Notes: generated by a model not told the origin, from the sequence alone. A DNA stretch of 64,000 bases from an uncultured Clostridia bacterium (GCA_947624225.1 CANQJF010000001.1:1-64000); one strand, 5' to 3'; numbered from the stretch's first letter, positions 14,846 to 25,145 are shown. Numbers and translations are program-made.

Positions 14846-16006
14846 ATGAAAAGGTTTTTTACGAGCGAGAGCGTAACGGAGGGGCACCCCGACAAGGTTT
14901 GCGATAAGATTTCCGACGGCATTCTCGATGAGATCTTGCGGCAGGACAAGAACGCCCGTTCGGCGGTGGAGTGCTGTGCCGCTTACAACACGCTCTTCAT
15001 CACGGGCGAGGTGAGCGGGAATATCCATGTGGATTACGAGGCTGTGGCGCGTCGCGTCATTCAAGAGATCGGATATCACCACGGAAGTTTTGCCTATGAT
15101 GCCTGCAATGTGATCTCGCTCGTACACGGGCAGTCTGCCGACATTGCCCTCGGTGTGGACGCCTCCGTGGAGAAGAAAGCGGGGGGCGATGAACTCGATA
15201 CGCTCGGGGCGGGCGACCAGGGCATGATGTTCGGCTATGCGTGCCGCGAGACGGAGGAGCTCATGCCACTTCCCGTCATGCTCGCGCACAAACTTGCAGA
15301 GCGGCTGGCCTCTCTTCGCAAGAGCAGGGAGCTCTCCTATCTTCGCCCCGACGGCAAGACACAGGTCACCGTGGAATACGAGGGCAAGACGCCCGTGCGC
15401 GTGGATTCCATCGTCATCTCCACCCAACACAAGGAGACGGTTTCGCAGGAGCAGATCCACCGCGACGTGAAGGAGCTGGTCGTCAAAGCCGTCATCCCGG
15501 CAAGATTTTTGGATGAAAACACCAAGTATTACATCAACCCCACGGGTCGGTTCACCATAGGCGGCCCGGAGGGGGATTCCGGTCTCACAGGCAGAAAGAT
15601 CGTGGTGGATACATATGGGGGCAGGTGTGCGCACGGCGGCGGCGCCTTTTCGGGAAAGGATCCGACCAAAGTCGACAGGAGCGCGGCCTACATGGCGCGC
15701 TATGTCTGCAAGAATCTCGTTGCGGCGGGGCTTTGCGACGAGGCGGAGCTCGAAATCGCCTATGCCATCGGTGTCGCAAATCCGGTCTCCATCTTCATCG
15801 ATACTTTCGGCACGGGCAAACTTCCCGATGATCGGCTTGCCGACATCGTGGAGAAAGAGTTCGATCTTCGCCCCGCGGCCATCATCGAGACGTTGGATCT
15901 CCGTCGGCCCATCTATTCGGAGACGGCCGCATACGGCCACTTCGGGAGGGAAAATTTCCCGTGGGAGCGGTGCGACCGCATTTCCGATCTCAAAAAATAT
16001 CTCTGA
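14846..16006 (+). CDS. metK: S-adenosylmethionine synthetase
   Basis: [61 protein letters not shown] signatures. Confidence 0.97.
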   Translation: MKRFFTSESVTEGHPDKVCDKISDGILDEILRQDKNARSAVECCAAYNTLFITGEVSGNIHVDYEAVARRVIQEIGYHHGSFAYDACNVISLVHGQSADIALGVDASVEKKAGGDELDTLGAGDQGMMFGYACRETEELMPLPVMLAHKLAERLASLRKSRELSYLRPDGKTQVTVEYEGKTPVRVDSIVISTQHKETVSQEQIHRDVKELVVKAVIPARFLDENTKYYINPTGRFTIGGPEGDSGLTGRKIVVDTYGGRCAHGGGAFSGKDPTKVDRSAAYMARYVCKNLVAAGLCDEAELEIAYAIGVANPVSIFIDTFGTGKLPDDRLADIVEKEFDLRPAAIIETLDLRRPIYSETAAYGHFGRENFPWERCDRISDLKKYL

Positions 16007-16077
16007 GCTAAAACATCTCCCAAGACGTCATCGGAGCATACCATGTCCGCGAATACACCGTCAAAATACAAAAAACT

Positions 16078-16632
16078 ATGAAAACCGTCACAAGGAAAAG
16101 CATCGCGCGTGAGTGCGCGTATATTGCGCTTGCCGTTTGCCTCATCACCGTCTGCGCGTGGATCTCCTTTCCGATTGGCGCGGTGCCCGTCACGCTGCAA
16201 ACATTTGCCGTCTGTTTTACGGGGGCGCTCTTCGGCTGGAAGCGGGGGATCCCGGCGATCTTGATTTATATTTTTATGGGGCTGATCGGCATCCCCGTCT
16301 TTTCCGGGTTCAAAGCGGGGGGAGCTGCGCTCTTCGGCCCCACGGGAGGGTACATCTTCGGATTCATCTTTGCCGCTCTGATCCCCTCGCTCGCAAAGTT
16401 TATCCCGGTGAAGCGCGCCGCGGCGCGGTGCGCCGTATTCTATTCTGCAAACATTTTGGGCCTTGCCGTCTGCTATTTTTTCGGCACGGTCTGGTTTGTG
16501 CTGATGTACAAATGCACGGTGGCATACGCTTTGATGCTGTGCGTCGTGCCATTTCTCGTGCCCGATTTCATCAAGCTCTTTCTTGCCGCGGTGCTCGCCG
16601 TGCGGTTGGAGCGGTATCTTTCGCCCGTCTGA
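16078..16632 (+). CDS. bioY: Biotin transporter BioY
   Basis: ECF S-component: multi-TM, AVCLITVCAWISFPIGAVPVTLQTFAVCFTGALFGWKRG, FKAGGAALFGPTGGYIFGF. Confidence 0.9.
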   Translation: MKTVTRKSIARECAYIALAVCLITVCAWISFPIGAVPVTLQTFAVCFTGALFGWKRGIPAILIYIFMGLIGIPVFSGFKAGGAALFGPTGGYIFGFIFAALIPSLAKFIPVKRAAARCAVFYSANILGLAVCYFFGTVWFVLMYKCTVAYALMLCVVPFLVPDFIKLFLAAVLAVRLERYLSPV

Positions 16633-16664
16633 CGCCCGTCTGACATTCTTCTGACGCCCGCTCC
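16622..16664. repeat. Short imperfect tandem repeat (CGCCCGTCTGA units) across the bioY stop
   Basis: CGCCCGTCTGA CGCCCGTCTGA CATTCTTCTGA CGCCCGCTCCT read directly. Confidence 0.7.
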
Positions 16665-16865
16665 TCCCCATGCAGGCTCAATTTAAGCAAGGAGGATAAG
16701 GCGTGTTGCTTTATTTATCGCGTTACTTTATTTTAAAGAAAAGGAGACGGATCGTCATGCGAAAGTCGTCGTCGCGGTGTTTTTGAATAAGAGCATAACA
16801 TATTCACTCCTTTATTTTCTCAATGCTTTATTTATCCGGAAGTCCTTTGAAATAGGTACAAAAAA

Positions 16866-16883
16866 CCCTTGCCTTGGCAAGGG
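16866..16883. terminator. Terminator-like hairpin downstream of XRE regulator
   Basis: CCCTTGCC TT GGCAAGGG flanked by A-tract (T-tract on - strand). Confidence 0.7.
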
Positions 16884-17093
16884 TCATATTTTTTCATCGA
16901 GCAAATAATCGGTAGAAACTTCGAAAAATTTTGCAATCTTCAAAAGATCGTCTAGGTTAGGTTCACGGCTTCCGCACTCCCAAAAACTTATTGTTTGATT
17001 ACACACACCAAACACCTCCCCCAACGCACGTTGCGAAAGTCCTCGTTCGAGTCGCAATTCTCGTAATCGTTTTCCGAAAGTGTTTCCTACCAT
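16884..17093 (-). CDS. XRE-family HTH transcriptional regulator
   Basis: GKRLRELRLERGLSQRALGEVFGVCNQTISFWECGSREPNLDDLLKIAKFFEVSTDYLL. Confidence 0.9.
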   Translation of the reverse strand: MVGNTFGKRLRELRLERGLSQRALGEVFGVCNQTISFWECGSREPNLDDLLKIAKFFEVSTDYLLDEKI

Positions 17094-17114
17094 AAAAATA
17101 TTTTACAACGATTT

Positions 17115-17155
17115 GTAGGAAAATACTTGACTTCCTACTTTTTGTAGGATATAAT
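17115..17155 (+). promoter_or_regulatory. SigA-type promoter overlapped by inverted repeat operator candidate
   Basis: TTGACT(17127)-17 bp-TATAAT(17150); inverted repeat GTAGGAA...TTCCTAC overlaps the -35, plus an extra GTAGGA half site before the -10. Confidence 0.6.
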
Positions 17156-17189
17156 ACATTTATCAAACTTACACAAGGAGAAGTATATT

Positions 17190-17747
17190 ATGGAACGTTC
17201 AAGAATGAGGCTTTTGACTTGCTTACTCTTGGCATTTGCTCTGTGTTTGCCGATTTTTTTCGCAGTCGGTTGCAGCACGGGCGAGACGAATGATACGGAA
17301 GGCGGCAATACGACCGAACAAACGGATGGCGGTAATACAACCAAACCGACAGATGATACTGTTTCGATTGGCAAATTTTACGATGCGGTCGTGGAATCAC
17401 AGACCCGTTTAAACAATGTAGCCGACACGATCTATAATTATTGGTATGATGCAATTTACGAGGATGAATATAGCGGAAGTATAGATCTTGCAATCGCATT
17501 TGCGATGTCTGATTGTAAGGAAGATATCAATTTTATTAAAACAAACGAAACAAGTATTCAATCGCTTTATAAGATCGTGCGTGATTCCGAATTAAAGAGT
17601 GAGGTAAAAGAGGTCATGACCGCATATAGCGATTATTATGAATTTGTTATAAATGTCAGTGGATCTTTCAAAACTTATTCGGAAAACAAAGAAACATATA
17701 AAAAAGCGCTTGCAACAGCTTTGAAACATCTTTTTATGGAGCTGTAA
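17190..17747 (+). CDS. Predicted lipoprotein, uncharacterised
   Basis: N-terminal signal RLLTCLLLAFALCLPIFFAVGC (lipobox), low-complexity Thr/Gly/Asp linker, helical C-terminus. Confidence 0.65.
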   Translation: MERSRMRLLTCLLLAFALCLPIFFAVGCSTGETNDTEGGNTTEQTDGGNTTKPTDDTVSIGKFYDAVVESQTRLNNVADTIYNYWYDAIYEDEYSGSIDLAIAFAMSDCKEDINFIKTNETSIQSLYKIVRDSELKSEVKEVMTAYSDYYEFVINVSGSFKTYSENKETYKKALATALKHLFMEL

Positions 17748-17881
17748 GTGAATTTTTCACACTCTTTGACGGGCAGTCGAAACGGCTGTCCGTTTTTTCA
17801 TGCGTATTGAGCTGATAAGTACAATTCGCAAGCTGTATGGGGAGGTATTTTGATAAAACATATTTTTTCTATAAAAAAATC

Positions 17882-17910
17882 TTGATTCTCGGGGAAAAAT
17901 GTGCTATAAT
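17882..17910 (+). promoter_or_regulatory. SigA-type promoter upstream of GH51 lipoprotein
   Basis: TTGATT - 17 bp - TATAAT. Confidence 0.65.
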
Positions 17911-17940
17911 TTTTACAATCATTCCTAAGGGGGGACAAAC

Positions 17941-20262
17941 ATGAAAAAACTACTCACCGCATGCCTTGCGGGCGCCGTGGCTTGCACGATCGCTTTCGGG
18001 GCAGCTGCCTGTGGACCGCAGGCCGATCTCGACGGCAAAACTTTCGGCGACGCCGTGCTTACCGTCAAGGCAAGTCCGGTCAGCGAAGCTGTCGACATCT
18101 CCGATCTCCTGTTCGGGCTCTTTCTCGAGGACATCAACTTTGCCTCTTACGGCCTCGACGACAACATGGTTGCCAACGGCAATTTCGAGGCGCTTACCGA
18201 TGGCTCCGTGCCCGCTTTCGGCAATTCTTGGTCGTCCGTCTCGGGTGCAACGTTCACCGTCGGCGAGACAGACGGCATATTTGCCAACCATGCCGACTAT
18301 CACAATACGGCCAACAAGACCAACGTCAATCCGCACTATGCCCAGGTCGTTGTGACGGCGGCAGGCGGCGGCATCTCCAATGCGGGTTACAGACAGGTGC
18401 CCATGGCTTTCAGCCGCGGCGAAAAATACAAGTTCTCCGCATTTGTTAAGGCTGAAAAGGCGGCCAAAATGACGGTCAAGGCGACAAACGGGACCATGAC
18501 TTTCATCGATGAAGAGATCTCCGTGCCGCAGGGCACCGAGTGGATCAAATATGAGAGAACTGTCTCGGCCAGCAACACGGGTGCCGAGAACACCAAGCTC
18601 GAAATCACTTTCGATACGGCCGGCACGTACTATGTGGACGCCGTCCAGCTCGAAACGATGGATTCCACGCTTGGCTTCAAGAATTATATCTACAACGCCA
18701 TCAAGGATCTTTCGCCCAAGTTCATGCGCTTCCCGGGCGGCTGCATCATCGAGGGCGACAACTCCAATAAGGACGAGAACGGCGAGTGTGTCGAAGTCTA
18801 TGATTGGAAGAACTCCATCGGCGCCGTGCAGAACGGGCCCAATGCGGGCGACGACACCGTGCCTGCTTTCACCTACAAGCTGGATACCGACGGCACCGCC
18901 CGGGAGACCACGACATACGGCGAGTGGGTGACCCGCACCAACAACTATGACCTCTGGGGCTACAACATGGATTACGGCCTCGGCTTCTATGAATACTTCC
19001 TGCTCTGTGAGAGCATCGGCGCCAGCCCTGTGCCCATTGTCAATTGCGGCCTCTCCGACCAAGGCGGTGCGGCAGCGGCCAGCCACCGCGGAACGGACAT
19101 GTACGGCCGTCACGGGAAGAAAGTGCCCGATTACATTCAGGATGCCCTCAACCTCATCGAGTTCGCCAACGGCGACACGACGACCAAGTGGGGGAAGATC
19201 CGCTCCGATCTCGGCCATCCCGAGCCTTTCAACTTGAAATATATCGGCATCGGCAACGAGCAGTTCGGGTCCACCTATTTCAGCTACTATCAGCAGTTCC
19301 TCGAAGCCTTCCGTCCGCTTCAAATCTCCAATGCCGCGGTCTATGGCGGCGTCGAGCCCATCGTCGGAAACGGCATGGTGTTCTCCGATTGCGAATACGG
19401 TCCTTCTCCCGCCAACAACGTCGCCAACACCGCCGCACAGGCCTACAAGAGCACCGGCAAGATCTCCAAGATCTCAGAATACGGCGTCGTCGACCATCAC
19501 TACTACATGGGATATCTCGATTTCTTCCACTTCGCGACTGATCTCAACTGCATCTACGACAAATATTCCCGCGAAAGAGAGACGGGCTACAAAGTGTTCG
19601 TAGGCGAGTATTCCGCAAACTGTGCAACGGCTTATTACGGCACTTCCAGCGCTTCCAAGACCAATACATGGGTCTCCGCGCTCTCCGAGGCGGCCTACAT
19701 GACGGCGCTCGAACGCAACGGCGACGTCATCGATCTCGCGGCCTATGCGCCCATGTTCGGTGTCTCCAACGGCAAGATGCGCGACGATACCGTCAACCAG
19801 TGGGCTGTGGATATGATGTATTTCACCAATACGGACATCCTGCTCTCGCCCAACTATTATGTTCAGCAGCTCTTCATGAAGAACTCCGGGACGAGATACT
19901 TGAAGTCGCAAATGACGGATATCGCGGACGACTATGCCTATGACATGCCCTTGGATGGCGTGCGGGTAGATCTTCTCTACCAAGCTGTCACCTATGACGA
20001 AGCGACGGGCGACATCATTGTGAAGATCGTCAACGCGGGCGAGGATCCCTTAAAGGTCAACTTCGATCTCTCGGGCGCATCCGTCAAGTCTGTCGCGGAC
20101 GCCACCATCTTGGAGGGCGCTTACGGATTGGAGAGCATCAACCAATTCGGCGAGGACGGGTATGAAGTGCTGCCCCGCTCTTTCACCATCGGCGTCTCCT
20201 CGACGTTCGGATACGAAGTGCCTGCAACGAGCGTAACGGCCATTCGCATCCACACGAAATAA
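17941..20262 (+). CDS. Lipoprotein alpha-L-arabinofuranosidase (GH51-type)
   Basis: Signal peptide with lipobox (FGAAACG), DLLFGLFLEDINFASYGLDDNMVANGNFE, FMRFPGGCIIEG, YIGIGNEQFG, catalytic VGEYSAN region. Confidence 0.85.
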   Translation: MKKLLTACLAGAVACTIAFGAAACGPQADLDGKTFGDAVLTVKASPVSEAVDISDLLFGLFLEDINFASYGLDDNMVANGNFEALTDGSVPAFGNSWSSVSGATFTVGETDGIFANHADYHNTANKTNVNPHYAQVVVTAAGGGISNAGYRQVPMAFSRGEKYKFSAFVKAEKAAKMTVKATNGTMTFIDEEISVPQGTEWIKYERTVSASNTGAENTKLEITFDTAGTYYVDAVQLETMDSTLGFKNYIYNAIKDLSPKFMRFPGGCIIEGDNSNKDENGECVEVYDWKNSIGAVQNGPNAGDDTVPAFTYKLDTDGTARETTTYGEWVTRTNNYDLWGYNMDYGLGFYEYFLLCESIGASPVPIVNCGLSDQGGAAAASHRGTDMYGRHGKKVPDYIQDALNLIEFANGDTTTKWGKIRSDLGHPEPFNLKYIGIGNEQFGSTYFSYYQQFLEAFRPLQISNAAVYGGVEPIVGNGMVFSDCEYGPSPANNVANTAAQAYKSTGKISKISEYGVVDHHYYMGYLDFFHFATDLNCIYDKYSRERETGYKVFVGEYSANCATAYYGTSSASKTNTWVSALSEAAYMTALERNGDVIDLAAYAPMFGVSNGKMRDDTVNQWAVDMMYFTNTDILLSPNYYVQQLFMKNSGTRYLKSQMTDIADDYAYDMPLDGVRVDLLYQAVTYDEATGDIIVKIVNAGEDPLKVNFDLSGASVKSVADATILEGAYGLESINQFGEDGYEVLPRSFTIGVSSTFGYEVPATSVTAIRIHTK

Positions 20263-20349
20263 TCTTTCGCAAACGAATGGGGCGTGGGCGAATGCGGCGT
20301 GTATAAAACCTCCGGGTCGGCACATACTGCACACATCGGAGGTGAACGC

Positions 20350-20502
20350 ATGAGATTGAACTGTGGTGATGTCTGTCCCAAGACAGGCGCTTACAAGGTC
20401 ATCGATAAGAACGGCAGAGTCGTCAACACGATTTACGTCGGCGAAGGCGAGACGATGCCGCCCACGCAGTATTCTGATTGCCATTACGAATCGGAGTCCT
20501 AA
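20350..20502 (+). CDS. YjzC-like small protein
   Basis: MRLNCGDVCPKTGAYKVIDKNGRVVNTIYVGEGETMPPTQYSDCHYESES with RBS GGAGG; resembles the YjzC family pattern (G-x-x-CPKTGxY). Confidence 0.55.
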   Translation: MRLNCGDVCPKTGAYKVIDKNGRVVNTIYVGEGETMPPTQYSDCHYESES

Positions 20503-20607
20503 GAGAAACAGGGTTTTTCTTAAAATTTCGCGTATGGCGGAATACAAAACCGAAGATGAACAGAACGCCGCGGCAATGTTGCCACGGCGTTCTCTTGTGC
20601 GTTTTCG

Positions 20608-21672
20608 TTATGCCTTGCAGATCGTTTCGATCTTTGCGAGCTCTTCCTCGGTAAAAGAGGGGTTGATCTTGATGTTGTCGAGGATCTGTGCGGAGGAGGA
20701 TGCCCCGACGATGACGGAGGAGACGGCCTTGTCTTTCAGCACCCACGAGAGGGCCATCTCCGCGAGCGTTTGGCCGCGCAGTTCGGCGACGTCGCGCAAA
20801 CTTTGCAACTTTTCGAGCAAGGCGGGCGTGAGGCGCTCTTCTTTGAGCGTGAAACTTTTCCGCATACGGCTGTCATCCGGGATGCCATAGCGATATTTAT
20901 CCGTCAAGAGCCCCTGTGCGAGGGGAGAATAGGCGATGATGCCGAATCCCTGCTGTGCGGCAAAGGCTTTGAGCCCGTTTTCCTCGATGGTGCGGTCGAG
21001 GAGATTGTAGCAGACCTGATGCAGGATGAAAGGGGTTTTCAGCTCGCGAAAGACGGCAACGGCCGCCTTTGTCTGCTCCAAATTATAGTTGGAGATGCCG
21101 ATGTAGAGCGCCTTTCCCTGCTCCACCAGACGGTGCAGGGCATAGCATGTCTCTTCGATGGGGGTGTTGGGGTCGGGCCGATGATGATAGAAGATGTCCA
21201 CATATTCCAGCCCGAGGCGTTTGAGGCTTTGGTCGAGGGAGGCCGTGAGATATTTTTTGCTCCCGCCGTCTCCGTAGGGGCCCTTCCACATGCCGAATCC
21301 CGCCTTGGTGGAGATGCACATCTCGTCGCGGTAGGAGGCAAAATTTTCATGAAGAATGCGCCCGAAATTTTCCTCCGCAGAGCCGCCGCGCGGCCCGTAA
21401 TTGTTGGCGAGGTCGAAGTGGCAAATGCCGTTGTCGAAAGCGGTGAAGATCATGTCCCGCATGAATTCGAAATTGTCCATGCTCCCGAAGTTGTGCCAAA
21501 GCCCGAGGGAGACCTCCGGCAGTTTGAGCCCGCTCGCACCAGCGCGGCGATAGTGCATGGCCTCTTTCTTGTAGCGCATCGGGTCAGGGATGCGTTCCTT
21601 GTTTTGCATGATGCGCTTAAAAGTGCTTTCGTCTATCTGCCTGCCGCCGATAAAAAGTTTCTTTTCATCCAT
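20608..21672 (-). CDS. Aldo/keto reductase (YghZ/GAP-reductase-like)
   Basis: MHYRRAGASGLKLPEVSLGLWHNFG, FDLANNYGPRGGSAEENFG, DIFYHHRPDPNTPIEETCYAL. Confidence 0.93.
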   Translation of the reverse strand: MDEKKLFIGGRQIDESTFKRIMQNKERIPDPMRYKKEAMHYRRAGASGLKLPEVSLGLWHNFGSMDNFEFMRDMIFTAFDNGICHFDLANNYGPRGGSAEENFGRILHENFASYRDEMCISTKAGFGMWKGPYGDGGSKKYLTASLDQSLKRLGLEYVDIFYHHRPDPNTPIEETCYALHRLVEQGKALYIGISNYNLEQTKAAVAVFRELKTPFILHQVCYNLLDRTIEENGLKAFAAQQGFGIIAYSPLAQGLLTDKYRYGIPDDSRMRKSFTLKEERLTPALLEKLQSLRDVAELRGQTLAEMALSWVLKDKAVSSVIVGASSSAQILDNIKINPSFTEEELAKIETICKA

Positions 21673-21822
21673 AATTTTGCCTCACGAGCAAGAATTTTCT
21701 ACTATGGTAGCACACGCGCGCGCGAAAGGCAAGCGCGGAAAGGACGTTTTATGCAATTTATTTTTGGTTGAACCAAACCCCGGCTCTTCGCATAGGATGA
21801 TAAAAAACGCGGGAGGTATCGG

Positions 21823-22284
21823 ATGCGGGAAATGTATCCGGAGACGATAGGGGAGGACAGCGCGGCGCTCAAACGCATCTCGCCGCTCTATGCCGGGCGG
21901 GGCAGTTTGCTCACCGCCGTCTTGCAATATGTCTACCAGACAGTGCGGGGAGAGGAGAAGTTGTTCGAGGTGCTCGCCGGTGAGGCGCTCTATGATTTTG
22001 AACTCTTGGGTTCGCTGATCCAAAAGTTGGGTGCGGACCCTGTTTTCACGGCTTGCCCGCCCTATCCGGTGTCCTATCACTCCGCGGCGGGCGTGGACTA
22101 TGCAAAGTCGGCGCATGCCATGCTTGCGGCGGATATTCGCATGGAGGAACGCCTCCTCGCGGGGTTTGAAAGTGCGCTGAGGACGCTCGAAAACCCCGGC
22201 GCGGCGGAGGTCATCGGTCGGCTCCGCGAAAATTGCATCTCCCGTCTCGGTCGGCTGAAACCGGCATGGGAGGCACAGCCCTAA
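21823..22284 (+). CDS. Ferritin-like domain protein, hypothetical
   Basis: Helical protein with E/H spacing typical of ferritin-like bundles (YQTVRGEEKLFEVLAGEALYDFELLGSLIQKLG...). Confidence 0.5.
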   Translation: MREMYPETIGEDSAALKRISPLYAGRGSLLTAVLQYVYQTVRGEEKLFEVLAGEALYDFELLGSLIQKLGADPVFTACPPYPVSYHSAAGVDYAKSAHAMLAADIRMEERLLAGFESALRTLENPGAAEVIGRLRENCISRLGRLKPAWEAQP

Positions 22285-23000
22285 TTCCTCTCCGGCAAGA
22301 ATTTCCAGTAGCGCACGGGCATGTACCCGCGCAACTGTTTTAAGCGTTCGCGCGAGGGGATATTGACGCTCTCATAGTAGCTTTTCCACAGCGATTGCCA
22401 CGCCATCTCGTCCGCAGAGAGCACCACTTCCGCCCTGTCGAGCGGCGCGAGAAAGGTGTGCTCTCCGTCGTAGATGGCCGCCTTGCCGCGCTTCACGTCG
22501 TGGATGACAAAGGGATAGCTGCTCAGCCTTGCGCGAAAGTGGGGGACCAGCGCATCCGCGATATCGTGATCGGGGGAAATGGGGGCGTAGAGCGCCCCGC
22601 TCGCACACTCCATAAAGCGCACAAATCCGTGCATGCGGTGGATCTCCAATCCCACGCGGCGGATGCACGCGTCGGCCGCGGCAACGGCATCCTCGGCGAG
22701 CATCGCTTTGATGGGCTCCCCCCGTGAAGCAAGCAGACGGAAGTAATCAAAGGCCACCATGTCTCGATCTTCGTCTCCGCTTCTCAATAAAGTACATAAG
22801 TCGACCATACTGTTCGGGTCGATTTCCAAAAGCCGTTTTTCTGTCCTTGCCGCGCGCTCGGGATCCGTCTGCACAAAGCGTGCCTCCTGCCCGATGGTGA
22901 GCTGTTTGCTGCCGCAAGTGAGGACGGCGTTTTCATCGTGATAGGCGAGCAGAAAGGCAGTCAAAAAGGCATTTTTGCTGCCGTCATAGAAGTAGATCAC
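22281..23000 (-). CDS. DNA metabolism protein (partner of the adjacent radical SAM protein)
   Basis: MIYFYDGSKNAFLTAFLLAY; C-terminal DEMAWQSLWKSYYESVNIPSRERLKQLRGYMPVRYWKFLPE; overlaps the radical SAM gene. Confidence 0.8.
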   Translation of the reverse strand: MIYFYDGSKNAFLTAFLLAYHDENAVLTCGSKQLTIGQEARFVQTDPERAARTEKRLLEIDPNSMVDLCTLLRSGDEDRDMVAFDYFRLLASRGEPIKAMLAEDAVAAADACIRRVGLEIHRMHGFVRFMECASGALYAPISPDHDIADALVPHFRARLSSYPFVIHDVKRGKAAIYDGEHTFLAPLDRAEVVLSADEMAWQSLWKSYYESVNIPSRERLKQLRGYMPVRYWKFLPERN

Positions 23001-24247
23001 AGTTCCCCCGTGAGCGCCGAGCGCGCCGTCTCCAAGTCGGAGAAAAGGCTGAGCTGGACGGCGTTTTCATGCGTCTCCCCGCTCGTGAGCAGACCGCGGA
23101 CGGCGGATTGTTGCCGCTCGCCGTAAAATTTCCCGTCTGTCGTGATAAAGTGCCGCGCCCGTTTCAGAACGACGCGCATTTTTTTGAGATCCTCAAAGGT
23201 GAGTTTGGTGTATTTTCGCGCTTCGGTGATCTTGTATGCGCTCCTTGCTCCGATGCCGGGCACGCGCAGGAGCATTTCGAGGGGCGCGCGGTTGACCTCC
23301 ACGGGAAAGTATTGGAAATTTCTGAGGGCCCAGCTGCACTTTGGATCGAGTTCGAGGGAGAGGTTGCCGTCGTCCTCCACGATCTCCTCGGCCGTGAAAC
23401 CGTAAAATCTCAGCAGCCAATCTGCCTGATACAGGCGGTGCTCCCGCCGTTCGCCGGCCGGGATGTCGGGCAGCAGAGAATCGTGCACGAGGGGCACATA
23501 GGAGGAGTAGTACACGCGCTTCAACCCCGCTTTTTGATACAGACTTTGCGTGAGGCGCAGGATGAGCCCGTCGGGTTCGGGGCTTGCGCCTACGATGAGT
23601 TGCGTCGTCTGTCCCGCGGGGAGGAAGTGCCCCTTGCGTTTTTCTTCCTTAAAAATGCTTTTTTCGCGCTGCAAACGCTGCATGGGGACGAGCAAACTCT
23701 CCTTGCTCTTTTGCGGTGCAAGAAGTTTGAGACTCCTTTCCGTCGGCAGTTCGAGATTGAAACTCATGCGGTCGGCATACAGCGCGGTCTCCCGGACAAG
23801 CCCCTCGTCGGCGCGGGGGATCCCTTTCACATGGATATATCCGAAGAAGTGATATTCCGTCCGCAGTTTTTTTACGGTGAGGAGTAGCTGTTCCATGGCA
23901 AAATTGGGCGATTTTACCACGGCGGAGGAGAGGAACAGCCCCTCGATGTAGTTTCGCTTATAAAAATCCATCACGAGCTCGCAGATCTCATCGGGTGTGG
24001 CCGTCATGCGGGGGACGTCGGCCTCCGAGCGGGACATGCAGTATTTGCAGTTGAAAATGCAGTCGTTGGAGAGAAGAATTTTGAGCAGCGAGATGCAGCG
24101 CCCGTCGGGCGTAAAGGAGTGGCAGCAGCCCGCCGCATAGCCGTTTCCCATGCCGCCGTTGTTTTTCCGCGCACTTCCGGAGGAAGAGCAGGAGACGTCG
24201 TATTTCGCGCTCTCCGTGAGGATGCGCAGCTTTTCTTCGGATATCAT
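22997..24247 (-). CDS. Putative DNA modification/repair radical SAM protein
   Basis: SLLKILLSNDCIFNCKYCMSRSEADVPR (CxxxCxxC), C-terminal helix-hairpin-helix MLLRVPGIGARSAYKI; characteristic two-gene pair. Confidence 0.88.
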   Translation of the reverse strand: MISEEKLRILTESAKYDVSCSSSGSARKNNGGMGNGYAAGCCHSFTPDGRCISLLKILLSNDCIFNCKYCMSRSEADVPRMTATPDEICELVMDFYKRNYIEGLFLSSAVVKSPNFAMEQLLLTVKKLRTEYHFFGYIHVKGIPRADEGLVRETALYADRMSFNLELPTERSLKLLAPQKSKESLLVPMQRLQREKSIFKEEKRKGHFLPAGQTTQLIVGASPEPDGLILRLTQSLYQKAGLKRVYYSSYVPLVHDSLLPDIPAGERREHRLYQADWLLRFYGFTAEEIVEDDGNLSLELDPKCSWALRNFQYFPVEVNRAPLEMLLRVPGIGARSAYKITEARKYTKLTFEDLKKMRVVLKRARHFITTDGKFYGERQQSAVRGLLTSGETHENAVQLSLFSDLETARSALTGEL

Positions 24248-24337
24248 TTTGTTACCTCGTCTCTATTATAGCGCGCGGGAGCGAGGAAGTCAAACGTTTG
24301 TTTTTATTATTTTAAACTTTTGTTTGGTAAATTTTGG

Positions 24338-24366
24338 TTGCACGTGCCCGGTGAGTGTGGTATAAT
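24338..24366 (+). promoter_or_regulatory. SigA-type promoter upstream of two-component system
   Basis: TTGCAC - 17 bp - TATAAT. Confidence 0.6.
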
Positions 24367-24458
24367 AATGAAAAGCAATTTTCACGCACTTTTCACGGTT
24401 CTTTTAGAAGTATATAAAGAAGACCATATAAAATAGATAAAACAGAGAAGGGGATGCC

Positions 24459-25127
24459 ATGAAAGTTTTGATCGTTGACGATGAAGAGATGATCCGCGCG
24501 GTGCTTCGCGAATACGTGGAGTTCGAGGGAGGCGAGGCGGATGAAGCGCAGGACGGGATGGAGGCCGTCAAGAAGTGCCGTGAGGGGGAGTATGATGTCA
24601 TCCTCATGGACATCATGATGCCCAAACTCGACGGCTATTCTGCCGTGAAGGAGATTCGCAAGTTCTCCTCCACGCCCATCATCATGCTCTCGGCGCGCAC
24701 GGAGGAATACGACAAGCTGTTCGGGTTTGAGATCGGCACGGACGATTATGTCACCAAGCCTTTTTCTCCCAAGGAGGTCATGGCGCGGATCCATGCCGTG
24801 ATGCGGCGGGGCAAGCCCTCGGGGACGGCCAACGGAGAGATATACGAATTCGAGGGCCTGAAAATCGACGTGACTGGCAGAAATGTGTATGTGGACGGCA
24901 AAAAGGCCGAGCTCACGCCCAAGGAGTATGAACTTCTGTTTTACTTTGTGCAAAACGCGGGCGTGGCGCTCACGCGGGAACGTCTGCTCAACAAGGTCTG
25001 GGGTTATGATTTCTATGGGGACGACCGAACCGTGGACACGCACGTGAAGATGTTGCGCGGGAATTTAAAAGATTACCGCAAGTTCATTGTGACGCTGAGG
25101 GGACTCGGCTACAAGTTCGAGGTATAG
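24459..25127 (+). CDS. OmpR-family response regulator
   Basis: KVLIVDDEEMIRAVL, DVILMDIMMPKLDG, SFSPKEV; C-terminal wHTH TPKEYELLFYFVQNAGVALTRERLLNKVWGYDFYGDDRTVDTHVKMLR. Confidence 0.95.
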   Translation: MKVLIVDDEEMIRAVLREYVEFEGGEADEAQDGMEAVKKCREGEYDVILMDIMMPKLDGYSAVKEIRKFSSTPIIMLSARTEEYDKLFGFEIGTDDYVTKPFSPKEVMARIHAVMRRGKPSGTANGEIYEFEGLKIDVTGRNVYVDGKKAELTPKEYELLFYFVQNAGVALTRERLLNKVWGYDFYGDDRTVDTHVKMLRGNLKDYRKFIVTLRGLGYKFEV

Positions 25128-25145
25128 CGGCGTTTTTCTCATACC

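Noticed and set aside
14735-15940. Upstream extension of the minus-strand radical SAM ORF over metK
   Set aside because: Antisense to metK; the radical SAM protein has its own natural start at MKCTLCPVAC (14734).
16701-16785. Short GTG-initiated peptide VLLYLSRYFILKKRRRIVMRKSSSRCF after an AAGGAGG
   Set aside because: 27 aa, no conservation evidence; could be chance next to an RBS-like sequence.
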